Assembly: GCF_003367375.1 (NCBI RefSeq)
Contig: NZ_CP031416.1
Coordinates: 2,301,501 to 2,365,500 of the forward strand
Length of the DNA: 64,000 bases
Origin: Gallaecimonas mangrovi
GTDB lineage: Bacteria > Pseudomonadota > Gammaproteobacteria > Enterobacterales > Gallaecimonadaceae
Direction of reading: 5' to 3'
Shown here: one piece after another, positions 18,363 to 24,660 of the stretch
Numbering within the stretch: the first letter of the stretch is position 1
Layout of the letters: each line of letters starts with the position of its first letter
The notes under the pieces: generated by a model
The model's input: only the letters and a program-made list of their open reading frames with translations
The model's database searches: none
Told to the model about the DNA's origin: nothing
Made by a program: the position numbers and the translations under genes

Positions 18363-19008
18363 AGTTTTGCATTGGATTTCTATTAAATGCTGACCGAATT
18401 AGCCCTAATCCAGCTACTGTGAACAGACCAGATGCAAACCGATCCACCCAATGAGCGATTTTTTGATAACCATTCATGACGCCATTAATTGAAAACAATA
18501 ATGAATACATTACATTAACGAAAAAACCCACCAACATGCATGTAAGCACCGCAGCAACTAGTGAAATCGCGTCACTACTAGCACCAGTGCCAACAGACAA
18601 CGCAGCCATCCATGCAATCACAGTCTTAGGATTGGATGAATTCAGAACAAAGCCTCGAAGAAACCACTTGGAATACCCAATCGCTTTACAATCATTTTTA
18701 GATTTTGCCGACGTTGATTTAAAAGACGACTTAAACGAAAGATAAGCCAACCATAAAAGATATATTCCTCCGGCTAATTTGAGGAACATAAGTAGATAGA
18801 CCGAGCCTTGTAAAATGACTCCCAACCCACTCGCTGCGACGATACCCCATAATAAAAGCCCCATCGAAAGGCCCGCACCATAAACAAGGCTTACTTTTCT
18901 GCCTTTGCTCATTGCTATTGTGGCGTTGGATATGTTTGCGGGCCCCGGTGAAACTGCCACGATAAAAAATGCAAACCCTATGTAAACCAACGATAGGACA
19001 TCAATCAT
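18361..19008 (-). CDS. Cassette: LysE/RhtB-family amino-acid exporter
   Basis: 215 residues with five to six membrane helices. The N-terminal FAFFIVAVSPGPANISNATIAMSKGRK is the LysE/RhtB signature (SPGP), and GFVLNSSNPKTVIAWMAAL is the second conserved block (NPK). ATG 19008 has GGAGG nine bases upstream; the GTG at 19017 would sit on top of it. It exports a small amino acid or analogue by proton exchange; the substrate is unknown. It is AT-richer than the surrounding chromosome. Confidence 0.85.
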   Translation of the reverse strand: MIDVLSLVYIGFAFFIVAVSPGPANISNATIAMSKGRKVSLVYGAGLSMGLLLWGIVAASGLGVILQGSVYLLMFLKLAGGIYLLWLAYLSFKSSFKSTSAKSKNDCKAIGYSKWFLRGFVLNSSNPKTVIAWMAALSVGTGASSDAISLVAAVLTCMLVGFFVNVMYSLLFSINGVMNGYQKIAHWVDRFASGLFTVAGLGLIRSAFNRNPMQN

Positions 19009-19054
19009 AATTTTCACCCTCCATATTCAATTCGTTACATTCACGGCACCCCAA

Positions 19055-19124
19055 AAATAACGCCGTAGTAAGGAGCTATTTTGAGCGCAGCGAGAAATAG
19101 TCCCACTGCCTTGGTTTGTTATGC
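19055..19124 (-). other. attC recombination site
   Basis: Minus strand: GCATAACAAACC right after the stop of the upstream cassette gene, ending GGCGTTATTT. The inner arms GGGACTATTT / AAATAGCTCC pair with an offset base, around a CTCGCTGCGCTC apex. About 70 bp. Confidence 0.75.
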
Positions 19125-19128
19125 ACGC

Positions 19129-19491
19129 CTACGCCAAGATCCCGTTTAATACCATGCCGGGCATAAAGAAAGTAATAGCCATGATACCAGAACCGGTCAG
19201 CACAAAAGCAATTGCACAAAATGAAGCCTGCAACGCAAATACCGATGGTTTAGCCGATACGCTTCGCTGATATGCAGCATACGCCAAAATGCCAGCATTT
19301 TTTATAGAAGCTAGTTTTCCAGAAGCCGAAGCAATGAAAGGTGTAAGACTAGCGAAGATAAGCGCAAACGCTACTTCCATACCACCAAGATTAAGGAGAA
19401 ACGCGATCTCCGGGAGAATAGCTGCGCCGATAACCAGTGATATGCCAATAATGGCACGCTGAAAATTTGTCAATTCATTCCATGATTTCAT
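19129..19491 (-). CDS. Cassette: small membrane protein, unknown
   Basis: 120 residues from ATG 19491 (AAGGA upstream). Three to four hydrophobic segments: GISLVIGAAILPEIAFLL, EVAFALIFASLTPFIASA, FALQASFCAIAFVLTGSGIMAITFF. A longer frame to 19665 reads back through a mobile-element remnant and is not real. The stop TAG touches the attC. No family recognised. Confidence 0.65.
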   Translation of the reverse strand: MKSWNELTNFQRAIIGISLVIGAAILPEIAFLLNLGGMEVAFALIFASLTPFIASASGKLASIKNAGILAYAAYQRSVSAKPSVFALQASFCAIAFVLTGSGIMAITFFMPGMVLNGILA

Positions 19492-19540
19492 AAATATCCT
19501 TAAAGTACATACGCCGCTAGCAGAGGCAGAAAAGGAAGAC

Positions 19541-19766
19541 AAATGACATCCACTTCTACACTTTTTAATACTCAGAAGATGGATGATGTGATGGACGCCC
19601 CTCCGTTCGGCGTCAAAGCGCCACAATGAGGATGTAAACCACTCATCTGAAGGAGCGTCCATCATGAATACTAGGATCGCTGGTATCGACTTCCTCTCAG
19701 TGAGTTAGTGATGCGTGTCCGTTAAAGCGGGTGAAGTCCAGTGTCCGATAAAGCGGGTGAGGTCCA
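19541..19766. mobile_element. Composite insertion splitting an attC: mini-element, IS110-like 5' fragment, tandem repeat
   Basis: It opens with a mini-element (19541-19581). A segment bounded by an 11-bp imperfect inverted repeat follows (ATGGACGCCCC at 19591, GGAGCGTCCAT ending 19662). Then comes a 14-codon frame at 19664 (MNTRIAGIDFLSVS, stop) that looks like the very start of an IS110-type transposase. It ends with two 26-bp tandem copies (19715-19740 and 19741-19766) beginning GTGTCCG and differing at two bases. Confidence 0.6.
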
Positions 19767-19794
19767 AGTCCCTCTTGAACGCTTTGTTATAACG
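19767..19794 (-). other. attC 5' half-site, separated from its 3' half
   Basis: Minus strand: TATAACAAAGCGTTCAAGAGGGA, very close in style to Vibrio attC starts, overlapping the TAA of the kinase-like cassette gene. The matching 3' half (TGCTAGCGGCGTATG) appears at about 19507-19523, beyond the inserted 19541-19766 segment. Confidence 0.7.
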
Positions 19795-20563
19795 TTTTTT
19801 CCACCGAAATCAGCCAACTAGGAACATTTTCTCTAAACCAATTGAAGTACATAGAGGCTGATGATTTACCTCGACGCGTCAAGATATTAGTGACTTCGAC
19901 AACTAGCCAAACTATCGCAAGAATCAAATGTCTTTGCAGTTTTTCTTGGGACAACTTGGAAGAGTATTGGACGTATTTTTCTACTATTGACTCATAATCA
20001 CGGCTTGTTCCTAAACCTCTAACCAAAGGAGCCAAATCAATTGCAGGACTACCAAAACCAAACCGCTCCCAGTCAAACAAAACAAGTTCGCCATTATCTC
20101 TAGTCCCCCAGTTCCCCTCATTGCTATCGCCCGATATTAGTCCTTTAAAGTCGAATAATTCGAATGATAAATGCTGAATAGTTCTTATAGAATCTTGGGT
20201 TACCTCAGGCAAGTTTAATCTACTCAATGCAAGTTCAGTAGAGCGTGAATCCCAAGCGTGGTTCTTTACTGGAAACTGTGGCTGGAACTCCGAATTATGA
20301 ATGAACGCTAATTGCTCAAAAGTACTTTTATTAGCGTGTAGACCATCGAGCGTAATACTATGGGGAATGTACTCAATAACTAAGTTATTGCCACTAATAT
20401 TAAGTAGTTTGGGAGTATTTACACCATCTAATGCCTCTGCTGCAAACTGATAAAAATTAAGTTCAACATCAGATGCCTCTCCTTTATAAATACAAGGCTC
20501 GCCCTCAAATTCCTCAATTGAAACATGAGCCGCCCCCATTTTGGATAAGTCTTGTTTTTCCAT
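19787..20563 (-). CDS. Cassette: aminoglycoside phosphotransferase-like (APH/choline kinase fold) protein
   Basis: 258 residues from ATG 20563 (GCAGGGAAG upstream); the frame to 20725 runs back across the attC and is not the gene. The kinase core is visible: YKGEASDVELNFYQFAA in the N lobe, NNLVIEYIPHSITL as the hinge, ISGDSNEGNWG as the catalytic loop (Asp and Asn kept, the usual His before GD is Ser) and LVLFDWERFGFGSPAIDLAPLV as the metal-binding DWE/DL motif. It could phosphorylate an antibiotic, choline or a sugar. Resistance is possible given the cassette setting but cannot be claimed from sequence alone. Confidence 0.75.
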   Translation of the reverse strand: MEKQDLSKMGAAHVSIEEFEGEPCIYKGEASDVELNFYQFAAEALDGVNTPKLLNISGNNLVIEYIPHSITLDGLHANKSTFEQLAFIHNSEFQPQFPVKNHAWDSRSTELALSRLNLPEVTQDSIRTIQHLSFELFDFKGLISGDSNEGNWGTRDNGELVLFDWERFGFGSPAIDLAPLVRGLGTSRDYESIVEKYVQYSSKLSQEKLQRHLILAIVWLVVEVTNILTRRGKSSASMYFNWFRENVPSWLISVEKTL

Positions 20564-20576
20564 ATGCTTCCCTGCG

Positions 20577-20675
20577 TTATAACGCTCCGCACAAAGGCCG
20601 ATAAAAAAGAGCAGCGTTTTAGCGGTCCAGTGGAGGCCCCTATGGCCGGAACGAGTTTGGTGCGGCTTGTTAAGG
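20577..20675 (-). other. attC recombination site (long)
   Basis: Minus strand: CCTTAACAAGCCGCACCAAA pairs with TTTGTGCGGAGCGTTATAA, with one extra unpaired C. The inner part holds CTCGTTCCGGCCATAGGGGCC, shared with the damaged attC at 23553-23617. About 99 bp. The upstream gene's stop codon lies inside the first core site. Confidence 0.8.
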
Positions 20676-21134
20676 CCGCTGGCTAAAAAGACTTTCATAT
20701 ACAGTCTCTTGTTGGTACAAGGCATCCAATACTGCCTCTACTTGATTCTTGATATCACTGACACTTGGACAATTATCTATATTATTCTGAACTATAACCG
20801 GAGCTCGAAATTCAGCAGATTGTTCGTAGTAAACTTTTGCATCCAGCACTCCCAAATCTGAGTGTGCCATAACCTGATTTCTCAATTCGAGTAATCTACT
20901 ATGAAATTTTTCACACTTATCCGTGACACTAGGCAATGGTAACTTGTATCGCTCACTTATATTTATTTGAGAAATAGTGAATGGTTTGCAATATTCCACA
21001 ATCACCATTCTATATGCGGCACTCCAAATGGCACTGCCTGGAGGAGTGCTCTCAAGTTCACAGAGAGTTCTCCAAGCGCGATTCAAGCTCGTAATTGACT
21101 CTTGATAATGAACGTACTCTTCGTCCAAGTTCAT
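20670..21134 (-). CDS. Cassette: unknown soluble protein
   Basis: 154 residues, acidic and helix-rich, no signal peptide or membrane segment. The middle ELRNQVMAHSDLGVLDAKVYY has the RNQVxAHSD look of HEPN/AbiV-like or DUF-type helical proteins, but that is only a hint. ATG 21134 lies ten bases after the GTTAAGG core site, whose AAGG may double as ribosome site. Stop TAA overlaps the next attC. Confidence 0.65.
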   Translation of the reverse strand: MNLDEEYVHYQESITSLNRAWRTLCELESTPPGSAIWSAAYRMVIVEYCKPFTISQINISERYKLPLPSVTDKCEKFHSRLLELRNQVMAHSDLGVLDAKVYYEQSAEFRAPVIVQNNIDNCPSVSDIKNQVEAVLDALYQQETVYESLFSQRP

Positions 21135-21139
21135 TTTTA

Positions 21140-21215
21140 GCCTTAACGCCGCAAGCAGCGGCGAGAGTTAGCGAGTCCTGCACCGAAGGTGCGATGCTGA
21201 CTTGCTTTGTTATGT
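21140..21215 (-). other. attC recombination site
   Basis: Minus strand: ACATAACAAAGCAAGTCAGC pairs with GCTGCTTGCGGCGTTAAGG, leaving one extrahelical T. The apex contains GCACCTTCGGTGC. 76 bp, textbook layout. Confidence 0.85.
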
Positions 21216-21545
21216 TTACTTGATGTAAACAATGACAACTTGGGCGATTCCTACTAAAACTAGGGCGCCAGTTAACAAGTTCAGCGCAAAAGCAACTTTG
21301 CTAGAAGACTTTGAAGATTCTTTAAAAGTATTTTCTAAACTTTCCATTCTGGAATTTAGCTGCTCAAGCGCATTATTAACTTTGCGAGTTGCATTAGTTT
21401 GCATCTCTAATGCGACTTGAATATCTTCAGTGCTTCGAACAATTATTCCTGCTTTTTGTTGCTCATGGATTCGCGAGCCAGGTTGAGCAGTGCCTGCCAT
21501 CTCATCCAATATTTCGGATTTTGTTTTTCCTTGAACGTGACTCAT
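21216..21545 (-). CDS. Cassette: small tail-anchored coiled-coil membrane protein
   Basis: 109 residues from ATG 21545 (AAGGAAGG at nine bases). It has an N-terminal polar segment, a predicted coiled coil (about 45-80: TNATRKVNNALEQLNSRMESLENTFKESS) and one C-terminal membrane helix (ALNLLTGALVLVGIAQVVIVYI). It lies immediately after the KAP NTPase cassette. The KAP family often works with membrane-bound partners, so the two could act together, but each is its own cassette. No family recognised. Confidence 0.65.
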   Translation of the reverse strand: MSHVQGKTKSEILDEMAGTAQPGSRIHEQQKAGIIVRSTEDIQVALEMQTNATRKVNNALEQLNSRMESLENTFKESSKSSSKVAFALNLLTGALVLVGIAQVVIVYIK

Positions 21546-21566
21546 GAACTTAAACCTTCCTTGTGA

Positions 21567-21638
21567 ACATAACGCTTGCAACAGCAGCAAATTAAGAGCC
21601 TACGCGATTAATTTGTCTGATGATTGCTCTTGTTATGT
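21567..21638 (-). other. attC recombination site
   Basis: Minus strand: ACATAACAAGAGCAATCATC and TTGCTGCTGTTGCAAGCGTTATGT. The arms GCAA-CA-CAG-CAAATTAA pair over about 18 bp, with extrahelical bases and a GCGTAGG apex. 72 bp, the clearest attC of the array. Confidence 0.88.
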
Positions 21639-21641
21639 GAT

Positions 21642-22973
21642 TTATCGTACTGGCTGAATATTATTGAGTTCTTGATAAAAAGTTCTGATGACATCACATG
21701 GCGCTCGAAATCTTATATCAATCAATTTATCACCCTGCATTTCTTTTCTTCGCTCATCGGTTGCTAAATCATATTCAATTTCAGTAGCTAAATATTCAAG
21801 ACCAGACTCTTCCGAGTAGTCAGATCCGTCTGAAAGTGTCAGAAAATCAAGCAATTCTTGACTATTAGCTCGTTTTGCAACAATAGCATCAAGCAGTCTA
21901 GGGTTAAGAACTTTCATCAAACAAACCAGTGCCATAATATCCTGATAAAAATCACTCATGGCTTCATTTCTCGAATTTTCCATGATTGCAAAATAAGTTA
22001 AAATTCTTTCAATATCTCTAAAAGAAGGCTTAATATGCTTTACAAGTAATTTAAGCATATTTGCAGCGGTGTCATTACTGATTGCTCGCCCATCCATCAT
22101 CAATTTAAACGAGTTTTTCAGGTATTCAACTCCATCGTCTTGCTGAAATTTTCCTGAAGATCGAGGCAAAGATAACCAAACATTGATAAATTTTTGTAAA
22201 TAAGTAACTGAATCAATTCCGTTCCCGTAGCGACACTTAACTGATTCTTCAAGTTGCTTTCTATTCATTACGAGTAAAAAAGTGATTCCGGGAACAGAGA
22301 ACAAATGTTTTATATTTTCTATAAGCTCTAATGCAAAATCAGGTCTACAACGATCTAGTTCATCTATAACAAATACGATCCGTTTTCCTTCAGTATGATT
22401 TAATGCGATATCAGACAAAAAGGATTTAAAATTTTTTAAAGCCAATTTATCTGCTTTAGAACTATCAAACTTGGATGAGATAACAGAATCTACTTGCTCA
22501 GATACCAATGTTGATAAATCTTTTTCAACTAAATCAAGAGCCGTACCATCAATAATGCCAGCTGTACCAACACGAATACCTGTTTTAATTAATCCCCTAC
22601 TGAAAGTTTTAAAAACCTGTGCTGCTTTTTCTTTGAATTCCTGTTTTTTATTTTCTTCCCTATCTTCCAATAATTCATATATTTCTGATGCTAATGCCAA
22701 AAAAGGCTCTTTTTGATAATCATTTTCAAATGCATCAAAGTAAATTGTTTCTAGTGGTACTTCTCGATGATAATAATTTTCGCTAGACCACATTTTTATA
22801 AATGTACTTTTACCTTCGCCCCATTGTGCATCTAACGCTAAAACTAGGTTCTCATTAGAATTATTTATCAAATTGTATAATCGATTACCAAATTCTTTTC
22901 GATGGAATAAATCCTTTTCTGGAGAAAACCCTTCGCTTTCATCAATTTCTAATTCTGGTACTGTTAATCTCAT
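21642..22973 (-). CDS. Cassette: KAP-family P-loop NTPase
   Basis: 443 residues from ATG 22973, for which AAGGA lies eight bases upstream; the ATG at 22982 would overlap that site. It has Walker A ALDAQWGEGKSTFIKMW (about 50-65), Walker B KRIVFVIDELDRCRPDFALELIENIKHLF (about 200-230) and the KAP hallmark DAFENDYQKEPFLALASEIYELL after the P-loop. A mildly hydrophobic stretch (TGIRVGTAGIIDGTALDL, about 135-155) sits in the region where KAP proteins carry membrane insertions. KAP NTPases occur in several phage-defence and membrane-associated systems. A defence role is an inference from family and cassette setting. Confidence 0.85.
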   Translation of the reverse strand: MRLTVPELEIDESEGFSPEKDLFHRKEFGNRLYNLINNSNENLVLALDAQWGEGKSTFIKMWSSENYYHREVPLETIYFDAFENDYQKEPFLALASEIYELLEDREENKKQEFKEKAAQVFKTFSRGLIKTGIRVGTAGIIDGTALDLVEKDLSTLVSEQVDSVISSKFDSSKADKLALKNFKSFLSDIALNHTEGKRIVFVIDELDRCRPDFALELIENIKHLFSVPGITFLLVMNRKQLEESVKCRYGNGIDSVTYLQKFINVWLSLPRSSGKFQQDDGVEYLKNSFKLMMDGRAISNDTAANMLKLLVKHIKPSFRDIERILTYFAIMENSRNEAMSDFYQDIMALVCLMKVLNPRLLDAIVAKRANSQELLDFLTLSDGSDYSEESGLEYLATEIEYDLATDERRKEMQGDKLIDIRFRAPCDVIRTFYQELNNIQPVR

Positions 22974-22982
22974 AACTGACAT

Positions 22983-23302
22983 CCTTGAATCACATAACAG
23001 TTTTATTAGCGAGCGCGCTCGCTTTCACTCATCAGATCAGTTGCTATTTGCTATGCTAACCAACTGATATCCCTATTTATTCTCTACTCATACAGTTTCT
23101 TTGACTCGATGAAACCGAGCGGTCTCGTTTTTATGCGAGACATGCGCTCGTTATCATCACATCGGATGAGGTAAATCATATTATTTTTTAGCAACTTATT
23201 ACTGGTCGTTCCAGTAAAAGCGAGCCTAGCGCGTTGTCACAATAGCCCTGTTTAGATAGGCGCATCAGATAAACTGTATATAAACACAGTAAACTAAGAA
23301 GC
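22983..23302. other. Non-coding stretch upstream of the KAP cassette
   Basis: Holds a perfect AGCGAGCGCGCTCGCT palindrome (about 23011-23026) beside a GTTATG core site. A related sequence lies at 23998-24026, and the piece ATCATCACATCGGA is shared by 23154-23167 and 24020-24033. These look like attC 3' halves, but I could not find the matching 5' arms. The only frame is 31 codons (23179-23084, minus) without a ribosome site. Confidence 0.45.
23273..23288. promoter_or_regulatory. LexA (SOS) box-like palindrome
   Basis: CTGTATATAAACACAG fits CTG-N10-CAG and is one base from the E. coli umuD-type box. No obvious SOS gene follows within 90 bp on either strand. It may be a relic or may control the KAP cassette 300 bp downstream. 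Confidence 0.55.
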
Positions 23303-23550
23303 ATCCCCCTTCTAATCGCCCCCAACGAAGCTACCCGCTCTTTTGCCCCTTAAGTGCAGCGCTTTGCTGGCGGGAGTGAAGGGGCAGCTGAGACAGGGAT
23401 GTCGAAGCAGGTGAGTACGCGTCGGGACACGCGTATGAACCGGTGAACCGAGAACGACCAGAAGCAAAGATATCGCGGAACGTGGGCGATGGTTTTGCCA
23501 ACTTTTGCCGAAACAAAAGTTGGGCAAAACAAAGGACATCCACTTCTATT
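23303..23550 (-). repeat. Long dispersed repeat, copy B (non-coding, RAYT-type end)
   Basis: Minus strand: it starts AGAAGTGGATGTCC, has a hairpin CCAACTTTTG-TTTCGG-CAAAAGTTGG, then GCTGCACTTAAGGGGC and CTTCGTTGG near the far end (AGAAGGGGGATGC). Its layout parallels copies A and C but its body has diverged. It interrupts the attC after the 23614-23967 cassette. Confidence 0.65.
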
Positions 23551-23552
23551 AG

Positions 23553-23617
23553 AGTGCAACGGAAAGGCGGTCCGGTAGAGGTCCATAGGGCCGGAACGAA
23601 CTGGAACGATTGGTTAT
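23553..23617 (-). other. attC 5' half-site interrupted by a repeat
   Basis: Minus strand: GCATAACCAATCGTTCCAG overlapping the cassette gene's stop, continuing through CGTTCCGGCCCTATGGACC, a block shared with the intact attC at 20577-20675. It is then cut by repeat copy B. Confidence 0.65.
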
Positions 23618-23967
23618 GCAGCCGGCTCCTCGTAAATGATCTCAATTTCTCCAACGATATTGTCGTTGAAGTTTTCTAGGTCCTCTGCGGGAATCCACCA
23701 CTCTGTGTGGTGCCTGCCACCAACTTGCTCAATACGGTATTTCTCGACGAACTCACGTCTTACCCTAAATCTAGTGACGTACCCTTTGCCGAATTGAGAT
23801 ACATTCCATTTGTTGACCTCGATGGCATAGGCCTCGTTTGTCACCGGATAGAAAATGGGTTGTTCAGGAAGCCTTGGAGGCCACCTTTTGAACCCGCTCT
23901 CCGCCACATGATCCAGTTCCTTTTGACCGCAAGGGCGATACATTGTTATCAGTTCTTCTTCACTCAA
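23614..23967 (-). CDS. Cassette: small protein of the family often named ADP-ribosylation/crystallin J1
   Basis: 117 residues from TTG 23967 (AAGGGAG ten bases upstream, 20 bp after a GTTATAC core site). The sequence MYRPCGQKELDHVAESGFK, then PPRLPEQPIFYPVTNEAYA, and VTRFRVRREFVEKY, VGGRHHTEWWIPAEDLENFNDNIVGEIEII match a widespread short accessory family that databases often label ADP-ribosylation/crystallin J1. No enzymatic role is established that I know of. It is the outermost recognisable cassette on this side. Confidence 0.65.
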   Translation of the reverse strand: MSEEELITMYRPCGQKELDHVAESGFKRWPPRLPEQPIFYPVTNEAYAIEVNKWNVSQFGKGYVTRFRVRREFVEKYRIEQVGGRHHTEWWIPAEDLENFNDNIVGEIEIIYEEPAA

Positions 23968-24116
23968 TTCTGGATATCTCCCTTGTATAACAGTTTTATT
24001 AGCGAGCACACTCGCTATCATCACATCGGACAAAACGCGTAAAGCAAAGCCTGCCGCTAACACCGCTCTTATTGCCCGTTAAGTACAGCGCCTCGCGTGA
24101 AGGAATGGTAGAAAAA

Positions 24117-24410
24117 GGACATCCACTTCAAAAATTTTATAAAATCAAAACCTTAACGAAGCCTCCAGCTCTTGGGCCCCCTTTAAGCGAAGCGCTGAGC
24201 GGGAAGGAACGTGAGTGGGCACGAGGCACGGATGCCGAGTGAGCGGAAGAAGGGCAGGATGCCCGTGTGCAGCGACCACGTTAAGTGACTGGGAGCAAAG
24301 CAACAGCGTAGCGCCGGGGTGGCCTTCTTTGGTTACTTTCTTGGCCAAGCAAGAAAGTAACGCGCCCGCCGGTGCGCAAACCGGCATATAGAACAACTCG
24401 CAAAGAAAAA
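24117..24410 (-). repeat. Long dispersed repeat, copy C (non-coding, RAYT-type end)
   Basis: Reverse orientation relative to copy A. It shares TTTTGATTTTATAAAA, CTTCGTTA, CGGCATCC, CGCTGCACACG, GGCCACCCCGGCG and the hairpin CTTTCTTGCTTGGCCAAGAAAG, and ends in GAAGTGGATGTCC. A and C thus form roughly 290-bp inverted repeats around 5.8 kb of cassettes. Confidence 0.8.
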
Positions 24411-24600
24411 TGAACGTAATAAAATCAGAGGCCTATACACATTGCTCTAAGAACCAACACCCACGCTACCGCCCTTGAGTTACAGCTCCCAAATGCTGAT
24501 AGCGTCCTTGTCATCACGTGGTCCAGCGCTGGAAACCACCACCCAACATAAACCTCACTTAAACAGCCTTAACCACCACAAATCAAGTCACAAATAGCAA

Positions 24601-24627
24601 AAATCCGGCATTGCTCCTGCCGGATTT
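24601..24627. terminator. Hairpin terminator of the dCACHE chemoreceptor gene
   Basis: AAATCCGGCA-TTGCTCC-TGCCGGATTT stem just beyond the gene's stop on the minus strand. Confidence 0.75.
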
Positions 24628-24660
24628 AATTTAGAAAGCAATGACTAACAGCGCCGCCTT

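Noticed and set aside
23084-23179. 31-codon minus frame downstream of the LexA-like box
   Set aside because: No ribosome site and no recognisable product; it overlaps repeated cassette-junction sequence.
24411-24660. Integrase gene or attI site at the right edge of the cassette array
   Set aside because: No frame with tyrosine-recombinase motifs exists between the array and the chemoreceptor gene, on either strand.
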